This document shows positions 1-9,157 of a DNA stretch of 64,000 nucleotides, piece after piece. Below the pieces are notes generated by a model. The model had not been told where the DNA came from. It saw only the letters and a list, made by a program, of their open reading frames with translations, and searched no databases. This stretch comes from Hydractinia symbiolongicarpus (taxonomy: Eukaryota; Cnidaria; Hydrozoa; Anthoathecata; Hydractiniidae): positions 21,308,001-21,372,000 of the forward strand of contig NC_079888.1 in assembly GCF_029227915.1 (NCBI RefSeq), given 5' to 3'. Position 1 is the stretch's first letter. Each line of letters opens with the position of its first letter. The position numbers were made by a program, and so were the translations under genes.

Positions 1-692
1 AAATAAGTCAATTTTACTGTTGAACCAATACTAGCCGTTAGTGCGCGCTGAAAAAATAGAGACAGTTCCAAAAACTACATTTCATTGAGTTTCTAGCGGT
101 GTCAGTTCGTGTGAGTTACAATGGTTGCGCCACATATTCGTACCAACATGTATTTAGCGATATTTTTCGGATATTACTAGGTTGCATCGCTGTTGACAGT
201 GAAACGATTTACTGTGGGACTTAATTTAACTGATTTTGGACTTCGACTTTATAAATGTGATAAATATCACAATTAAATTCCCAGAAACAACATTCTTCTT
301 AATTTGACATGATTGCGGGAACTCAGCGATTACACTGGGCGCTGTGGTAGCGCTTTATTTAAAAATTTAAATAAATAAGCCATTTTTACTGTGGAACCAA
401 TGCTAGCCGTTAGCGCGTGCTGAAGAAGTGGAGACAGTTTCAAAAACTACATTTCATTGACTTTCTAATGGCATCAATCCTTGCGAGTTACAACGGTTGC
501 GCCACATATTCGTACCAACGTGTATTTAGCGATACTTTTCTGACATTACGAGTTTTCATCGCTTTGAACATGGAAACGATTGACTGTGGGACTTAATTGA
601 ACCGATTTTGGAATTTGAAGTTATAAATGTAATAAATGACACAATTGCACTCCAAGAAATAACATTCTTCTCAATTTGACATGATTGCTGGA

Positions 693-1239
693 ACTCAGCG
701 ATTACACTGGGCACTGTGGTAGCGCGTTATTGAAAACTTTATATTAAAAAGTCATCTTTACTGTATAACCAATCCTAGCCGTTATCGCGCCCTGAAGAAA
801 TTGAGACAGTTTCAAAATCTACATTTCAATGACTTTCTAACGGTGTCAGTTCGTGTGAGTTACAACGGTTTAATCACATATTCGTACCAACATGTACTTA
901 GCGATATTTTCCTGACATTACTAGATTGCAACGCTTTTAACAGTGAAACGATTAACTGTGGGACTTAATTGAACTGACTTTGGACTTTGACCTTATAAAT
1001 GTGCTAAATGAGACAATTGGACTGCAAGAAATAACATTCTTCTTAATTTGACATGATTGCTGGAACTCAGCGATAACACTGGGCGCTGTGGTAGCGCTTT
1101 ATGGAAAACTTTATATAAATAAGTTATTTTTACAGTGGAACCAATCTTAGCCGTTAACGCGCGCTGAAGAAATGGAGGCAGTTTTAAACAGTTGGACTCC
1201 GAGAGTTAACATTCTTTTTAATTTGACATGATCGCTGGA
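693..1239 (+). repeat. 547-bp block (372 + 175 bp units), copy 1
   Basis: A full monomer followed by a truncated one. The pair recurs with the same internal spacing at 2683-3229 (offset 1,990) and 3602-4148 (offset 2,909). Shared private changes include CTGTATAACC, TCGCGCCCTGAAG, a GGTTTAATCACATATTCG block, the GATAACACTGG landmark variant and ATGGAAAACTTTATATAAAT. Copy 1 and copy 2 also share TATTAAAAAG, where copy 3 has TATGAAAAAG. Confidence 0.85.
1065..1239 (+). repeat. truncated 175-bp satellite unit
   Basis: The central 197 bp of the monomer is missing. Sequence runs from GGAGGCAGTTTTAAA straight to CAGTTGGACTCC (junction about 1184-1192), skipping the CACATATTCG, ACATGT and ACTAGG blocks. 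The same junction occurs in three other units. Confidence 0.9.
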
Positions 1240-1611
1240 AATCAGCGATTACACTTAGCGCTGTGGTAGCGCGTTATTGAAAATTTTATATGAAGAAGTC
1301 TTCTTTAATGTAGAACCAATCCTAGCCGTTATTGCGCGCTGAAGAAATGGAGGCAGTTTCAAAAACTACATTTTATTGACTTTCTAACGGTATCAGTCCG
1401 TGTGAGTTACAACGGTTGCGCCACATATTCGTACCAACATGTGTTTAGCGATACTTTTCTGACATTACGAGCTTTCATCGCTTTTAACAGTGAAACGATT
1501 GACTGTGGGACTTAATTAAACCGACTTTGGAATTTGAACTTATAAATGTGATAAATGACACAATTGCACTCCAAGAAATAACATTCTTCTTTTTTTGACA
1601 TGATTGCTGGA

Positions 1612-1786
1612 ACTCAGCGATTACACTGGGCACTGTGGTAGCGCGTTATTGAAAACTTTATATGAAAAAGTCGTCTTTACTGTAGAACCAATCTTAGCCG
1701 TTAACGCGCGCTGAAGAAATGGAGGCAGTTTTAAACAGTTGGACTCCAAGAGTTAACATTCTTTTTAATTTGACATGATCGCTGGA
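1612..1786 (+). repeat. truncated 175-bp satellite unit (chimeric 5' part)
   Basis: Same deletion junction as the other 175-bp units (about 1730-1738). The first part, however, reads GCGCGTTATTGAAAAC and TCGTCTTTACTGTAG instead of ATGGAAAACTTTATAT. The deleted core has therefore been joined in register to a different upstream half. Confidence 0.85.
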
Positions 1787-2307
1787 AATCAGCGATTACA
1801 CTTAGCGCTGTGGTAGCGCGTTATTGAAATATTTATATGAAGAAGTCGTCTTTACTGTAGAACCAATCCTAGCCGTTATCGCGCGCTGAAGAAATGGAAG
1901 CAGTTTCAAAAACTACATTTTATTGACTTTCTAACGGTATCAGTCCGTGTGAGTTACAACGGTTGCGCCACATATTCGTACCAACATGTGTTTAGCGATA
2001 CTTTTCTGACATTACGAGCTTTCATTGCCGCGCGCTGAGGAAATAGCGACAGTTTCAAAAACTACATTTCATTGTCTTTCTAACAGTGTCAGTCCGTTTG
2101 AGTTTCAACGGTTTTGTCACATATTCGCACTAACATGTATTTAGCGATATTTTTTTGATATTACTAGGTTGCATCGCTTTTAACATTGAAACGATTGACT
2201 GTGGGACTTAATTGAACTAACTTTGGACTGTGACCTGATAAATGTGATAAATGAGGAAATTGGACTCAAAGAAATAACATTCTTCTTAATTTGACGTGAT
2301 TGCTTGA
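1787..2307 (+). repeat. extended 521-bp unit (one + 0.4 monomer)
   Basis: The monomer runs normally to GAGCTTTCATTG, then jumps back about 149 bp to CCGCGCGCTGAGG (junction about 2026-2029) and runs a second time to the next landmark. The second pass is of a different monomer type (GTTTGAGTTTCAACGG, CATTGAAACG) from the first. The event was therefore an out-of-register exchange between two diverged monomers, not slippage within one. Confidence 0.88.
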
Positions 2308-2682
2308 ACTCAGCGATTACACTGGGCGCTGTGGTAGCGCTTCATTTAAAAATTCAGATAAAAAAAGTCATTTTTTTGTTGTGGGACCAATCATAGCCGT
2401 TATCGTGCGCTAAGGAAATAGTGACAGTTTCAAGAACTACATTTCCATGACTTTCTAACGGTGTCAGTCCGTTTGAGTTACAACGGTTGGGTCATATATT
2501 CGCACCAACATGTATTTAGCGATATTTTCCTGATATTACTAGGTTGCATCGCTTTTAACAGTGAAACGATTGACTGTGGGATTTAATTGAACTAACTTTG
2601 GAGTGTGACCTGATAAATGTGATAAATGAGACAATTGGACTCCAAGAAATAACATTCTTCTCAATTTGACATGATTGCTGGA

Positions 2683-3229
2683 ACTCAGCGATTACACTGG
2701 GCACTGTGGTAGCGCGTTATTGAAAACTTTATATTAAAAAGTCATCTTTACTGTATAACCAATCCTAGCCGTTATCGCGCCCTGAAGAAATTGAGACAGT
2801 TTCAAAATCTACATTTCAATGACTTTCTAACGGTGTCAGTTCGTGTGAGTTACAACGGTTTAATCACATATTCGTACCAACATGTACTTAGCGATATTTT
2901 CCTGACATTACTAGATTGCAACGCTTTTAACAGTGAAACGATTAACTGTGGGACTTAATTGAACTGACTTTGGACTTTGACCTTATAAATGTGCTAAATG
3001 AGACAATTGGACTGCAAGAAATAACATTCTTCTTAATTTGACATGATTGCTGGAACTCAGCGATAACACTGGGCGCTGTGGTAGCGCTTTATGGAAAACT
3101 TTATATAAATAAGTTATTTTTACAGTGGAACCAATCTTAGCCGTTAACGCGTGCTGAAGAAATGGAGGCAGTTTTAAACAGTTGGACTCCAAGAAATAAC
3201 ATTCTTCTTATTTTGACATAATTGCTGGA
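2683..3229 (+). repeat. 547-bp block (372 + 175 bp units), copy 2
   Basis: Copy of 693-1239 at an offset of 1,990 bp. The match also covers the bases just before the landmark (TTCTCAATTTGACATG) but ends near 2640, where the sequence to the left becomes Q type. I saw few differences, for example ACGCGTGCTG here against ACGCGCGCTG in copies 1 and 3. Confidence 0.85.
3055..3229 (+). repeat. truncated 175-bp satellite unit
   Basis: Same 197-bp internal deletion, junction about 3174-3182, inside the copy-2 547-bp block. It carries the single change GCGTGCTG. A 69-codon reverse-strand frame spans this unit (see rejected items). Confidence 0.9.
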
Positions 3230-3601
3230 ACTCAGCGATTACACTGGGCACTGTGGTAGCGCGTTATTGAAAACTTTATATGAAAAAGTCGTCTTCACTG
3301 TAGAACCAATCCTAGCCGTTATCGCGCGCTGAAGAAATGGAAGCAGTTTCAAAAACTACATTTTATTGACTTTCTAACGGTATCAGTCCGTGTGAGTTAC
3401 AACGGTTGCGCCACATATTCGTACCAACATGTGTTTAGCGATACTTTTCTGACATTACGAGCTTTCATCGCTTTTAACAGTGAAACGATTGACTGTGGGA
3501 CTTAATTGAACCGACTTTGGAATTTGAACTTATAAATGTGATAAATGACACAATTGCACTCCAAGAAATAACATTCTTCTTATTTTGACATGATTGCTGG
3601 A

Positions 3602-4148
3602 ACTCAGCGATTACACTGGGCACTGTGGTAGCGCGTTATTGAAAACTTTATATGAAAAAGTCATCTTTACTGTATAACCAATCCTAGCCGTTATCGCGCC
3701 CTGAAGAAATTGAGACAGTTTCAAAATCTACATTTCAATGACTTTCTAACGGTGTCAGTTCGTGTGAGTTACAACGGTTTAATCACATATTCGTACCAAC
3801 ATGTACTTAGCGATATTTTCCTGACATTACTAGATTGCAACGCTTTTAACAGTGAAACGATTAACTGTGGGACTTAATTGAACTGACTTTGGACTTTGAC
3901 CTTATAAATGTGCTAAATGAGACAATTGGACTGCAAGAAATAACATTCTTCTTAATTTGACATGATTGCTGGAACTCAGCGATAACACTGGGCGCTGTGG
4001 TAGCGCTTTATGGAAAACTTTATATAAATAAGTTATTTTTACAGTGGAACCAATCTTAGCCGTTAACGCGCGCTGAAGAAATGGAGGCAGTTTTAAACAG
4101 TTGGACTCCGAGAGTTAACATTCTTTTTAATTTGACATGATCGCTGGA
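3602..4148 (+). repeat. 547-bp block (372 + 175 bp units), copy 3
   Basis: Copy of 693-1239 at an offset of 2,909 bp, with the same private variants and the same truncation junction. It is followed directly by the 521-bp unit at 4149. Confidence 0.85.
3974..4148 (+). repeat. truncated 175-bp satellite unit
   Basis: Same 197-bp internal deletion, junction about 4093-4101, inside the copy-3 547-bp block. It shares GGACTCCGAGAG with the unit at 1065. Confidence 0.9.
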
Positions 4149-4669
4149 AATCAGCGATTACACTTAGCGCTGTGGTAGCGCGTTATTGAAAATTTTATAT
4201 GAAGAAGTCTTCTTCAATGTAGAACCAATCCTAGCCGTTATTGCGCGCTGAAGAAATGGAGGCAGTTTCAAAAACTACATTTTATTGACTTTCTAACGGT
4301 ATCAGTCCGTGTGAGTTACAACGGTTGCGCCACATATTCGTACCAACATGTGTTTAGCGATACTTTTCTGACATTACGAGCTTTCATTGCCGCGCGCTGA
4401 GGAAATAGCGACAGTTTCAAAAACTACATTTCATTGTCTTTCTAACAGTGTCAGTCCGTTTGAGTTTCAACGGTTTTGTCACATATTCGCACTAACATGT
4501 ATTTAGCGATATTTTTTTGATATTACTAGGTTGCATCGCTTTTAACATTGAAACGATTGACTGTGGGACTTAATTGAACTAACTTTGGACTGTGACCTGA
4601 TAAATGTGATAAATGAGGAAATTGGACTCAAAGAAATAACATTCTTCTTAATTTGACGTGATTGCTTGA
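4149..4669 (+). repeat. extended 521-bp unit, second copy
   Basis: Identical architecture and junction (about 4387-4391) to the unit at 1787, at an offset of 2,362 bp. It ends at the first unit of the regular 5-mer HOR. The shared junction means the two copies come from one event followed by duplication. Confidence 0.88.
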
Positions 4670-4687
4670 ACTCAGCGATTACACTGG

Positions 4688-4702
4688 GCGCTGTGGTAGC
4701 GC
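4688..4702. repeat. short inverted repeat in the monomer (GCGCT-GTGGT-AGCGC)
   Basis: A perfect dyad with 5-bp arms (GCGCT/AGCGC) around a 5-base loop, 18 bases after the landmark. The right arm also forms the palindrome AGCGCT, which is kept in nearly every monomer. The left arm varies by monomer type: GCGCT pairs fully, while GCTCT and GCACT each break one pair. It may be a hairpin, a protein site, or simply a conserved GC-rich patch; the sequence does not decide. Confidence 0.6.
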
Positions 4703-4876
4703 TTCATTTAAAAATTCAGATAAATAAGTCATTCTTTACTGTGGGAACAATCCTATCCGTTACCGCGCGCTGAAGAAATAGCGATTGTTTCAAAAACTAC
4801 ATATCATTGACTTTTAACGGTGTCAGTCCGTTTGAGTTACAACGGTTGTGTCACATATTCGTACCAACATGTATTT

Positions 4877-4912
4877 AGCGATATTTTACTCATATTACTA
4901 GGTTGCATCGCT
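4877..4912. repeat. AGCGAT ... ATCGCT dyad in the monomer
   Basis: AGCGAT at 4877-4882 and ATCGCT at 4907-4912 are perfect 6-base inverted repeats separated by 24 bases that include ACTAGG. Both arms are kept in many monomers. They are broken in units carrying AGCAAT (types Q and T and their descendants) or TGTATGGCTT (type R and its descendants). Six-base arms can arise by chance, so function is open. Confidence 0.4.
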
Positions 4913-5345
4913 TATAGCTTTGAAACGATTGACTGTGGGACTTAATTGAACTAACTTTGGACTATCACATGATAAATGAGATAAATGAGACAATTGGATT
5001 TTAAGAAATAACATTCTTCTTAATTTGACGTGATTGCCGGAACTCAGCGATTACACTGGGCTCTGTGGTAGCGCTTCATTTAAGAATTAAGATAAAAAAA
5101 GTCATTTTTTTGTTGTGGGACCAATCATAGCCGTTATCGTGCGCTAAGGAAATAGTGACAGTTTCAAGAACTACATTTCCATGACTTTCTAACGGTGTCA
5201 GTCCGTTTGAGTTACAACGGTTGGGTCATATATTCGCACCAACATGTATTTAGCAATATTTTCCTGATATTACTAGGTTGCATCGCTTTTAACAGTGAAA
5301 CAATTGACTGTGGGATTTAATTGAACTAACTTTGGAGTGTGACCT

Positions 5346-5362
5346 GATAAATGTGATAAATG
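5346..5362 (+). repeat. internal direct repeat GATAAATG x2
   Basis: GATAAATG at 5346-5353 is repeated at 5355-5362, one base apart. The doublet is a feature of most monomers, and its variants are type-specific: GATAAATGAGATAAATG in P types, a GATAAAGG second half in R types, and a GACAAAAG second half in the a/e-type lineage. It looks like an old 9-bp duplication inside the ancestral monomer. Confidence 0.6.
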
Positions 5363-6541
5363 AGACAATTGGACTCCAAGAAATAACATTCTTCTTAATT
5401 TGACGTGATTGCCGGAACTCAGCGATTACACTGGGCGCTGTGGTAGCGCTTCATTTAAAAACTAAGTTAAAAAAGTCATTCTTTACTGTGGGACCAATCC
5501 TAGCCGTTATGTCATTGCGCGCTGAAGAAATAGCAACAGTTTCAAGAACTACATTTCAATGACTTTCTAACGGTGTCAATCCGTTTGACTTACAACGGTT
5601 GGGTCACATATTCGTACCAACATGTATTTAGCGATATTTTTCTGATATTACTAGGTTGTATGGCTTTTAACAGTGAAACAATTGACTGTGGGACTTAATT
5701 GAACTAACTTTGGACTGTCACCCGATAAATGTGATAAAGGAGACAATTGGACACCAAGAAATAACATTCTTCTTAATTTGACATGATTGCCGAAACTCAG
5801 CGATTACACTGGGCTCTGTGGTAGCGCTTCATTTAAGAATTAGGATAAAAAAGTCATTTTTTTATTGTGGGACCAATCATAGCCGTTATCGCGCGCTAAG
5901 GAAATAGTGACAGTTTCAAGAACTACATTTCAATGAATTTCTAACGGTGTCAGTCCGGTTGAGTTTGAACGGTTGGGTCAAATATTCAAACCAACATGTA
6001 TTTAGCGACATTTGTCTGATATTACTTAGTTGCATCGCTTTTAACAGTGAAACGATTGACTGTGGGACTTAATTGGACTAACTTTGGACAGTGACCTGAT
6101 AAATGTGATAAATGAGGAAATTGGACTCAAAGAAATAACATTCTTCTTAATTTGACATGATTGCCGGAACTCAGCAATTACACTGGGCGCTGTGGTAGCG
6201 CTTTATTTAAAAATTTAGATAATTAAGTCATTTCTTACTGTGGGACCAATCCTAGCCATTATCCCGCGCTGAAGAAATAGAGACAGTTTCAAAAACTACA
6301 TTTCATTGACTTTCTAACAGTGTCAGTCCGTTTGAGTTACAACGGTTGGGTCATATATTCGCACCAACATGTATTTAGCAATATTTTCCTGATATTACTA
6401 GGTTGCATCGCTTTTAACAGTGAAACAATTGACTGTGGGATTTAATTGAACTAACTTTGGAGTGTGACCTGATAAATGTGATAAATGAGACAATTGGACT
6501 CCAAGAAATAACATTCTTCTTAATTTGACGTGATTGCTTGA

Positions 6542-8412
6542 ACTCAGCGATTACACTGGGCGCTGTGGTAGCGCTTCATTTAAAAATTCAGATAAATAAG
6601 TCATTCTTTACTGTGGGAACAATCCTATCCGTTACCGCGCGCTGAAGAAATAGCGATAGTTTCAAAAACTACATTTCATTGACTTTTAACGGTGTCAGTC
6701 CGTTTGAGTTACAACGGTTGGGTCACATATTCGTACCAACATGTATTCAGCGATATTTTACTCATATTACTAGGTTGCATCGCTTATAGCTTTGAAACGA
6801 TTGACTGTGGGACTTAATTGAACTAACTTTGGACTATCACATGATAAATGAGATAAATGAGACAATTGGATTTTAAGAAATAACATTCTTCTTAATTTGA
6901 CGTGATTGCCGGAACTGAGCGATTACACTGGGTTCTGTGGTAGCGCTTCATTTAAGAATTAAGATAAAAAAGTCATTTTTTTGTTGTGGGACCAATCATA
7001 GCCGTTATCGCGCGCTAAGGAAATAGTGACAGTTTCAAGAACTACATTTCCATGACTTTCTAACGGTGTCAGTCCGTTTGAGTTACACCGGTTGGGTCAT
7101 ATATTCGCACCAACATGTATTTAGCAATATTTTCCTGATATTACTAGGTTGCATCGCTTTTAACAGTGAAACAATTGACTGTGCGATTTAATTGAACTAA
7201 CTTTGGAGTGTGACCTGATAAATGTGATAAATGAGACAATTGGACTCCAAGAAATAACATTCTTCTTAATTTGACGTGATTGCTGGAACTCAGCGATTAC
7301 ACTGGGCGCTGTGGTAGCGCTTCATTTAAAAACTAAGTTAAAAAAGTCATTCTTTACTGTGGGACCAATCCTAGCCGTTATGTTATTGCGCGCTGAAGAA
7401 ATAGCAACAGTTTCAAAAACTACATTTCAATGACTTTCTAACGGTGTCAATCCGTTTGACTTACAACGGTTGGGTCACATATTCGTACCAACATGTATTT
7501 AGCGATATTTTTCTGATATTACTAGGTTGTATGGCTTTTAACAGTGAAACAATTGACTGTGGGACTTAATTGAACTAACTTAGGACTGTCACCCGATAAA
7601 TGTGATAAAGGAGACAATTGGACACCAAGAAATACCATTCTTCTTAATTTGACATGATTGCCGAAACTCAGCGATTACACTGGGCTCTGTGGTAGCGCTT
7701 CATTTAAGAATTAGGATAAAAAAGTCATTTTTTTATTGTGGGACCAATCATAGCCGTTATTGCGCGCTAAGGAAATAGTGACAGTTTCAAGAACTACATT
7801 TCAATGAATTTCTAACGGTGTCAGTCCGGTTGAGTTTGAACGGTTGGGTCAAATATTCAAACCAACATGTATTTAGCGACATTTGTCTGATATTACTAGG
7901 TTGCATCGCTTTTAACAGTGAAATGTTTGACTGTGGGACTTAATTGGACTAACTTTGGACAGTGACCTGATAAATGTGATAAATGAGGAAATTGGACTCA
8001 AAGAAATAACATTCTTCTTAATTTGACATGATTGCCGGAACTCAGCAATTACACTGGGCGCTGTGGTAGCGCTTCATTTAAAAATTTAGATAATTAAGTC
8101 ATTTCTTACTGTGGGACCAATCCTAGCCATTATCCCGCGCTGAAGAAATAGAGACAGTTTCAAAAACTACATTTCATTGACTTTCTAACAGTGTCAGTCC
8201 GTTTGAGTTACAACGGTTGGGTCATATATTCGCACCAACATGTATTTAGCAATATTTTCCTGATATTACTAGGTTGCATCGCTTTTAACAGTGAAACAAT
8301 TGACTGTGGGATTTAATTGAACTAACTTTGGAGTGTGACCTGATAAATGTGATAAATGAGACAATTGGACTCCAAGAAATAACATTCTTCTTAATTTGAC
8401 GTGATTGCTTGA
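6542..8412 (+). repeat. 5-mer HOR PQRST, copy 2
   Basis: Units start at 6542, 6914, 7288, 7666 and 8040 (372, 374, 378, 374, 373; total 1,871). Confidence 0.9.
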
Positions 8413-9157
8413 ACTCAGCGATTACACTGGGCGCTGTGGTAGCGCTTCATTTAAAAATTCAGATAAATAAGTCATTCTTTACTGTGGGAACAATCCTATC
8501 CGTTACCGCGCGCTGAAGAAATAGCGATAGTTTCAAAAACTACATTTCATTGACTTTTAACGGTGTCAGTCCGTTTGAGTTACAACGGTTGGGTCACATA
8601 TTCGTACCAACATGTATTTAGCGATATTTTACTCATATTACTAGGTTGCATCGCTTATAACTTTGAAACGATTGACTGTGGGACTTAATTGAACTAACCT
8701 TGGACTATCACATGATAAATGAGATAAATGAGACAATTGGACTTTAAGAAATAACATTCTTCTTAATTTGACGTGATTGCCGGAACTCCGCGATTACACT
8801 GGGCGCTGTGGCAGCGCTTCATTTAAAAACTAAGTTAAAAAAGTCATTCTTTACTGTGGGACCAATCATAGCCGTCATCGCACGCTAAGGAAATAGTGAC
8901 AGTTTCAAGAACTACATTTCAATGACTTTCTAACGGTGTCAGTCCGGTTGAGTTTGAACGGTTGGGTCAAATATTCGAACCAACATGTATTTAGCGATAT
9001 TTATCTGATATTACTAGGTTGCATCGCTTTTAACAGTGAAACGATTGACAGTGGGACTTAATTGAACTAACTTTGGACTGTGACCTGATAAATGTGATAA
9101 ATGAGGAAATTGGACTCAAAGAAATAACATTCTTCTTAATTTGACGTGATTGCTTTA
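8413..9157 (+). repeat. P-X two-monomer block, copy 1
   Basis: A P unit (8413) followed by the chimeric X unit (8785), 745 bp in all. It interrupts the 5-mer register and marks the end of the 12-mer. X begins R-like (AAAACTAAGTTAAAAAAG) and continues S-like (AATCATAGCC, GAGTTTGAACGG), with its own AACTCCGCG landmark variant. It is what an in-register exchange that removed the intervening units would leave. Confidence 0.85.
8803..8817. repeat. extended-stem variant of the monomer dyad
   Basis: Here the loop base T is replaced by C, giving GCGCTG-TGG-CAGCGC, a 6-bp stem with a 3-base loop. The same variant marks the X units (8785, 13272) and the e-type units (14390, 15885, 25964, 27458, 29325, 30818), and appears again at 53797, 62762 and 63882. 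In every case it goes with an intact GCGCT left arm, apart from 55664, where GCGCTCTGGCAGCGC breaks the new pair. Confidence 0.6.

Larger units (their letters stand above)
1..4669 (+). repeat. divergent left segment of the array
   Basis: Landmarks fall at 321, 693, 1065, 1240, 1612, 1787, 2308, 2683, 3055, 3230, 3602, 3974, 4149 and 4670. Full units are mainly 372 bp and carry variants rare or absent further right, for example GCGCGTTATTGAAAAC after the dyad, GTGAGTTACAACGG, ATTACGAGCTTTC and ACTTATAAATGTG. Truncated (175 bp) and extended (521 bp) units are found only here. The unit at 2308-2682 is unlike its neighbours: it is a Q-type monomer of the kind found from 5 kb on. Lower homogeneity with rearranged units is what is usually seen near the edge of a satellite array, so the left edge may not be far outside; that is inference. 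Confidence 0.85.
4670..5041 (+). repeat. reference monomer (type P, 372 bp) with internal anatomy
   Basis: This unit serves as a guide to the monomer. In order it holds: the landmark; a short GC-rich dyad (4688-4702); an AT-rich variable stretch (about 4704-4740) that best separates the monomer types; a CCGTTACCGCGCGCTGAAG block; a CATTT..TTGACTTTTAACGG segment; a CACATATTCGTACC / ACATGT block; ACTAGGTTGCATCGC; TGAAACGATTGACTGTGGGA; a second variable stretch built on GATAAATG; then ATAACATTCTTCTTAATTTGAC leading into the next landmark. Over 4681-5040 I counted 131 G+C in 360 bases (36%) and 16 CpG, where base composition predicts about 12. Stop codons occur throughout, so it is not protein coding. 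Confidence 0.9.
4670..6541 (+). repeat. 5-mer HOR PQRST, copy 1
   Basis: Units start at 4670, 5042, 5417, 5795 and 6169 (372, 375, 378, 374, 373 bp; total 1,872). Q is one base longer here (375) than in later copies because of one more A in its A-run. Confidence 0.9.
4670..9157 (+). repeat. 12-monomer second-order HOR, copy 1 (4,488 bp)
   Basis: Monomer order P Q R S T, P Q R S T, P X. Types by marker: P, ACAATCCTATCCGTTACC, 372 bp; Q, AATCATAGCC with GAGTGTGACC, 374-375 bp; R, GTTATGT(T/C)ATTGCGCG, 378 bp; S, AATGAATTTC with GAGTTTGAACGG, 374 bp; T, CTAGCCATTATCCCGCG, 373 bp; X, an R/S-like hybrid with AACTCCGCG and CGTCATCGCACG, 373 bp. The first and second P units differ (GCGATTGTTTC then GCGATAGTTTC). 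So do the two Q units (GTTATCGTGCG then GTTATCGCGCG) and the two R units (TTTCAAGAAC then TTTCAAAAAC, plus CTTAGGACTG in the second). The same ordered differences return in copy 2. Confidence 0.88.

Noticed and set aside
2983-3192. Open frame of 69 codons on the reverse strand
   Set aside because: It starts with TTG, lies wholly inside satellite repeats and spans a 175-bp truncated unit whose deletion happens to remove stop codons. The related blocks at 693-1239 and 3602-4148 give no reason to think it is selected. No recognisable domain. A chance frame.
4670-5041. Monomer as an ancient dimer of a ~186-bp unit
   Set aside because: AGCGAT occurs at +4 and +207 and AC(A/T)ATT-like blocks occur twice, but the spacings (203 and 169 bp) and flanks do not align as two halves. 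Not supported by eye; a self-alignment of the consensus would settle it.
5042-5416. Promoter-like AT-rich stretch after the dyad (TATAAAT, A- and T-runs)
   Set aside because: It is the most variable part of the monomer between types, with no conserved promoter arrangement and no gene downstream.
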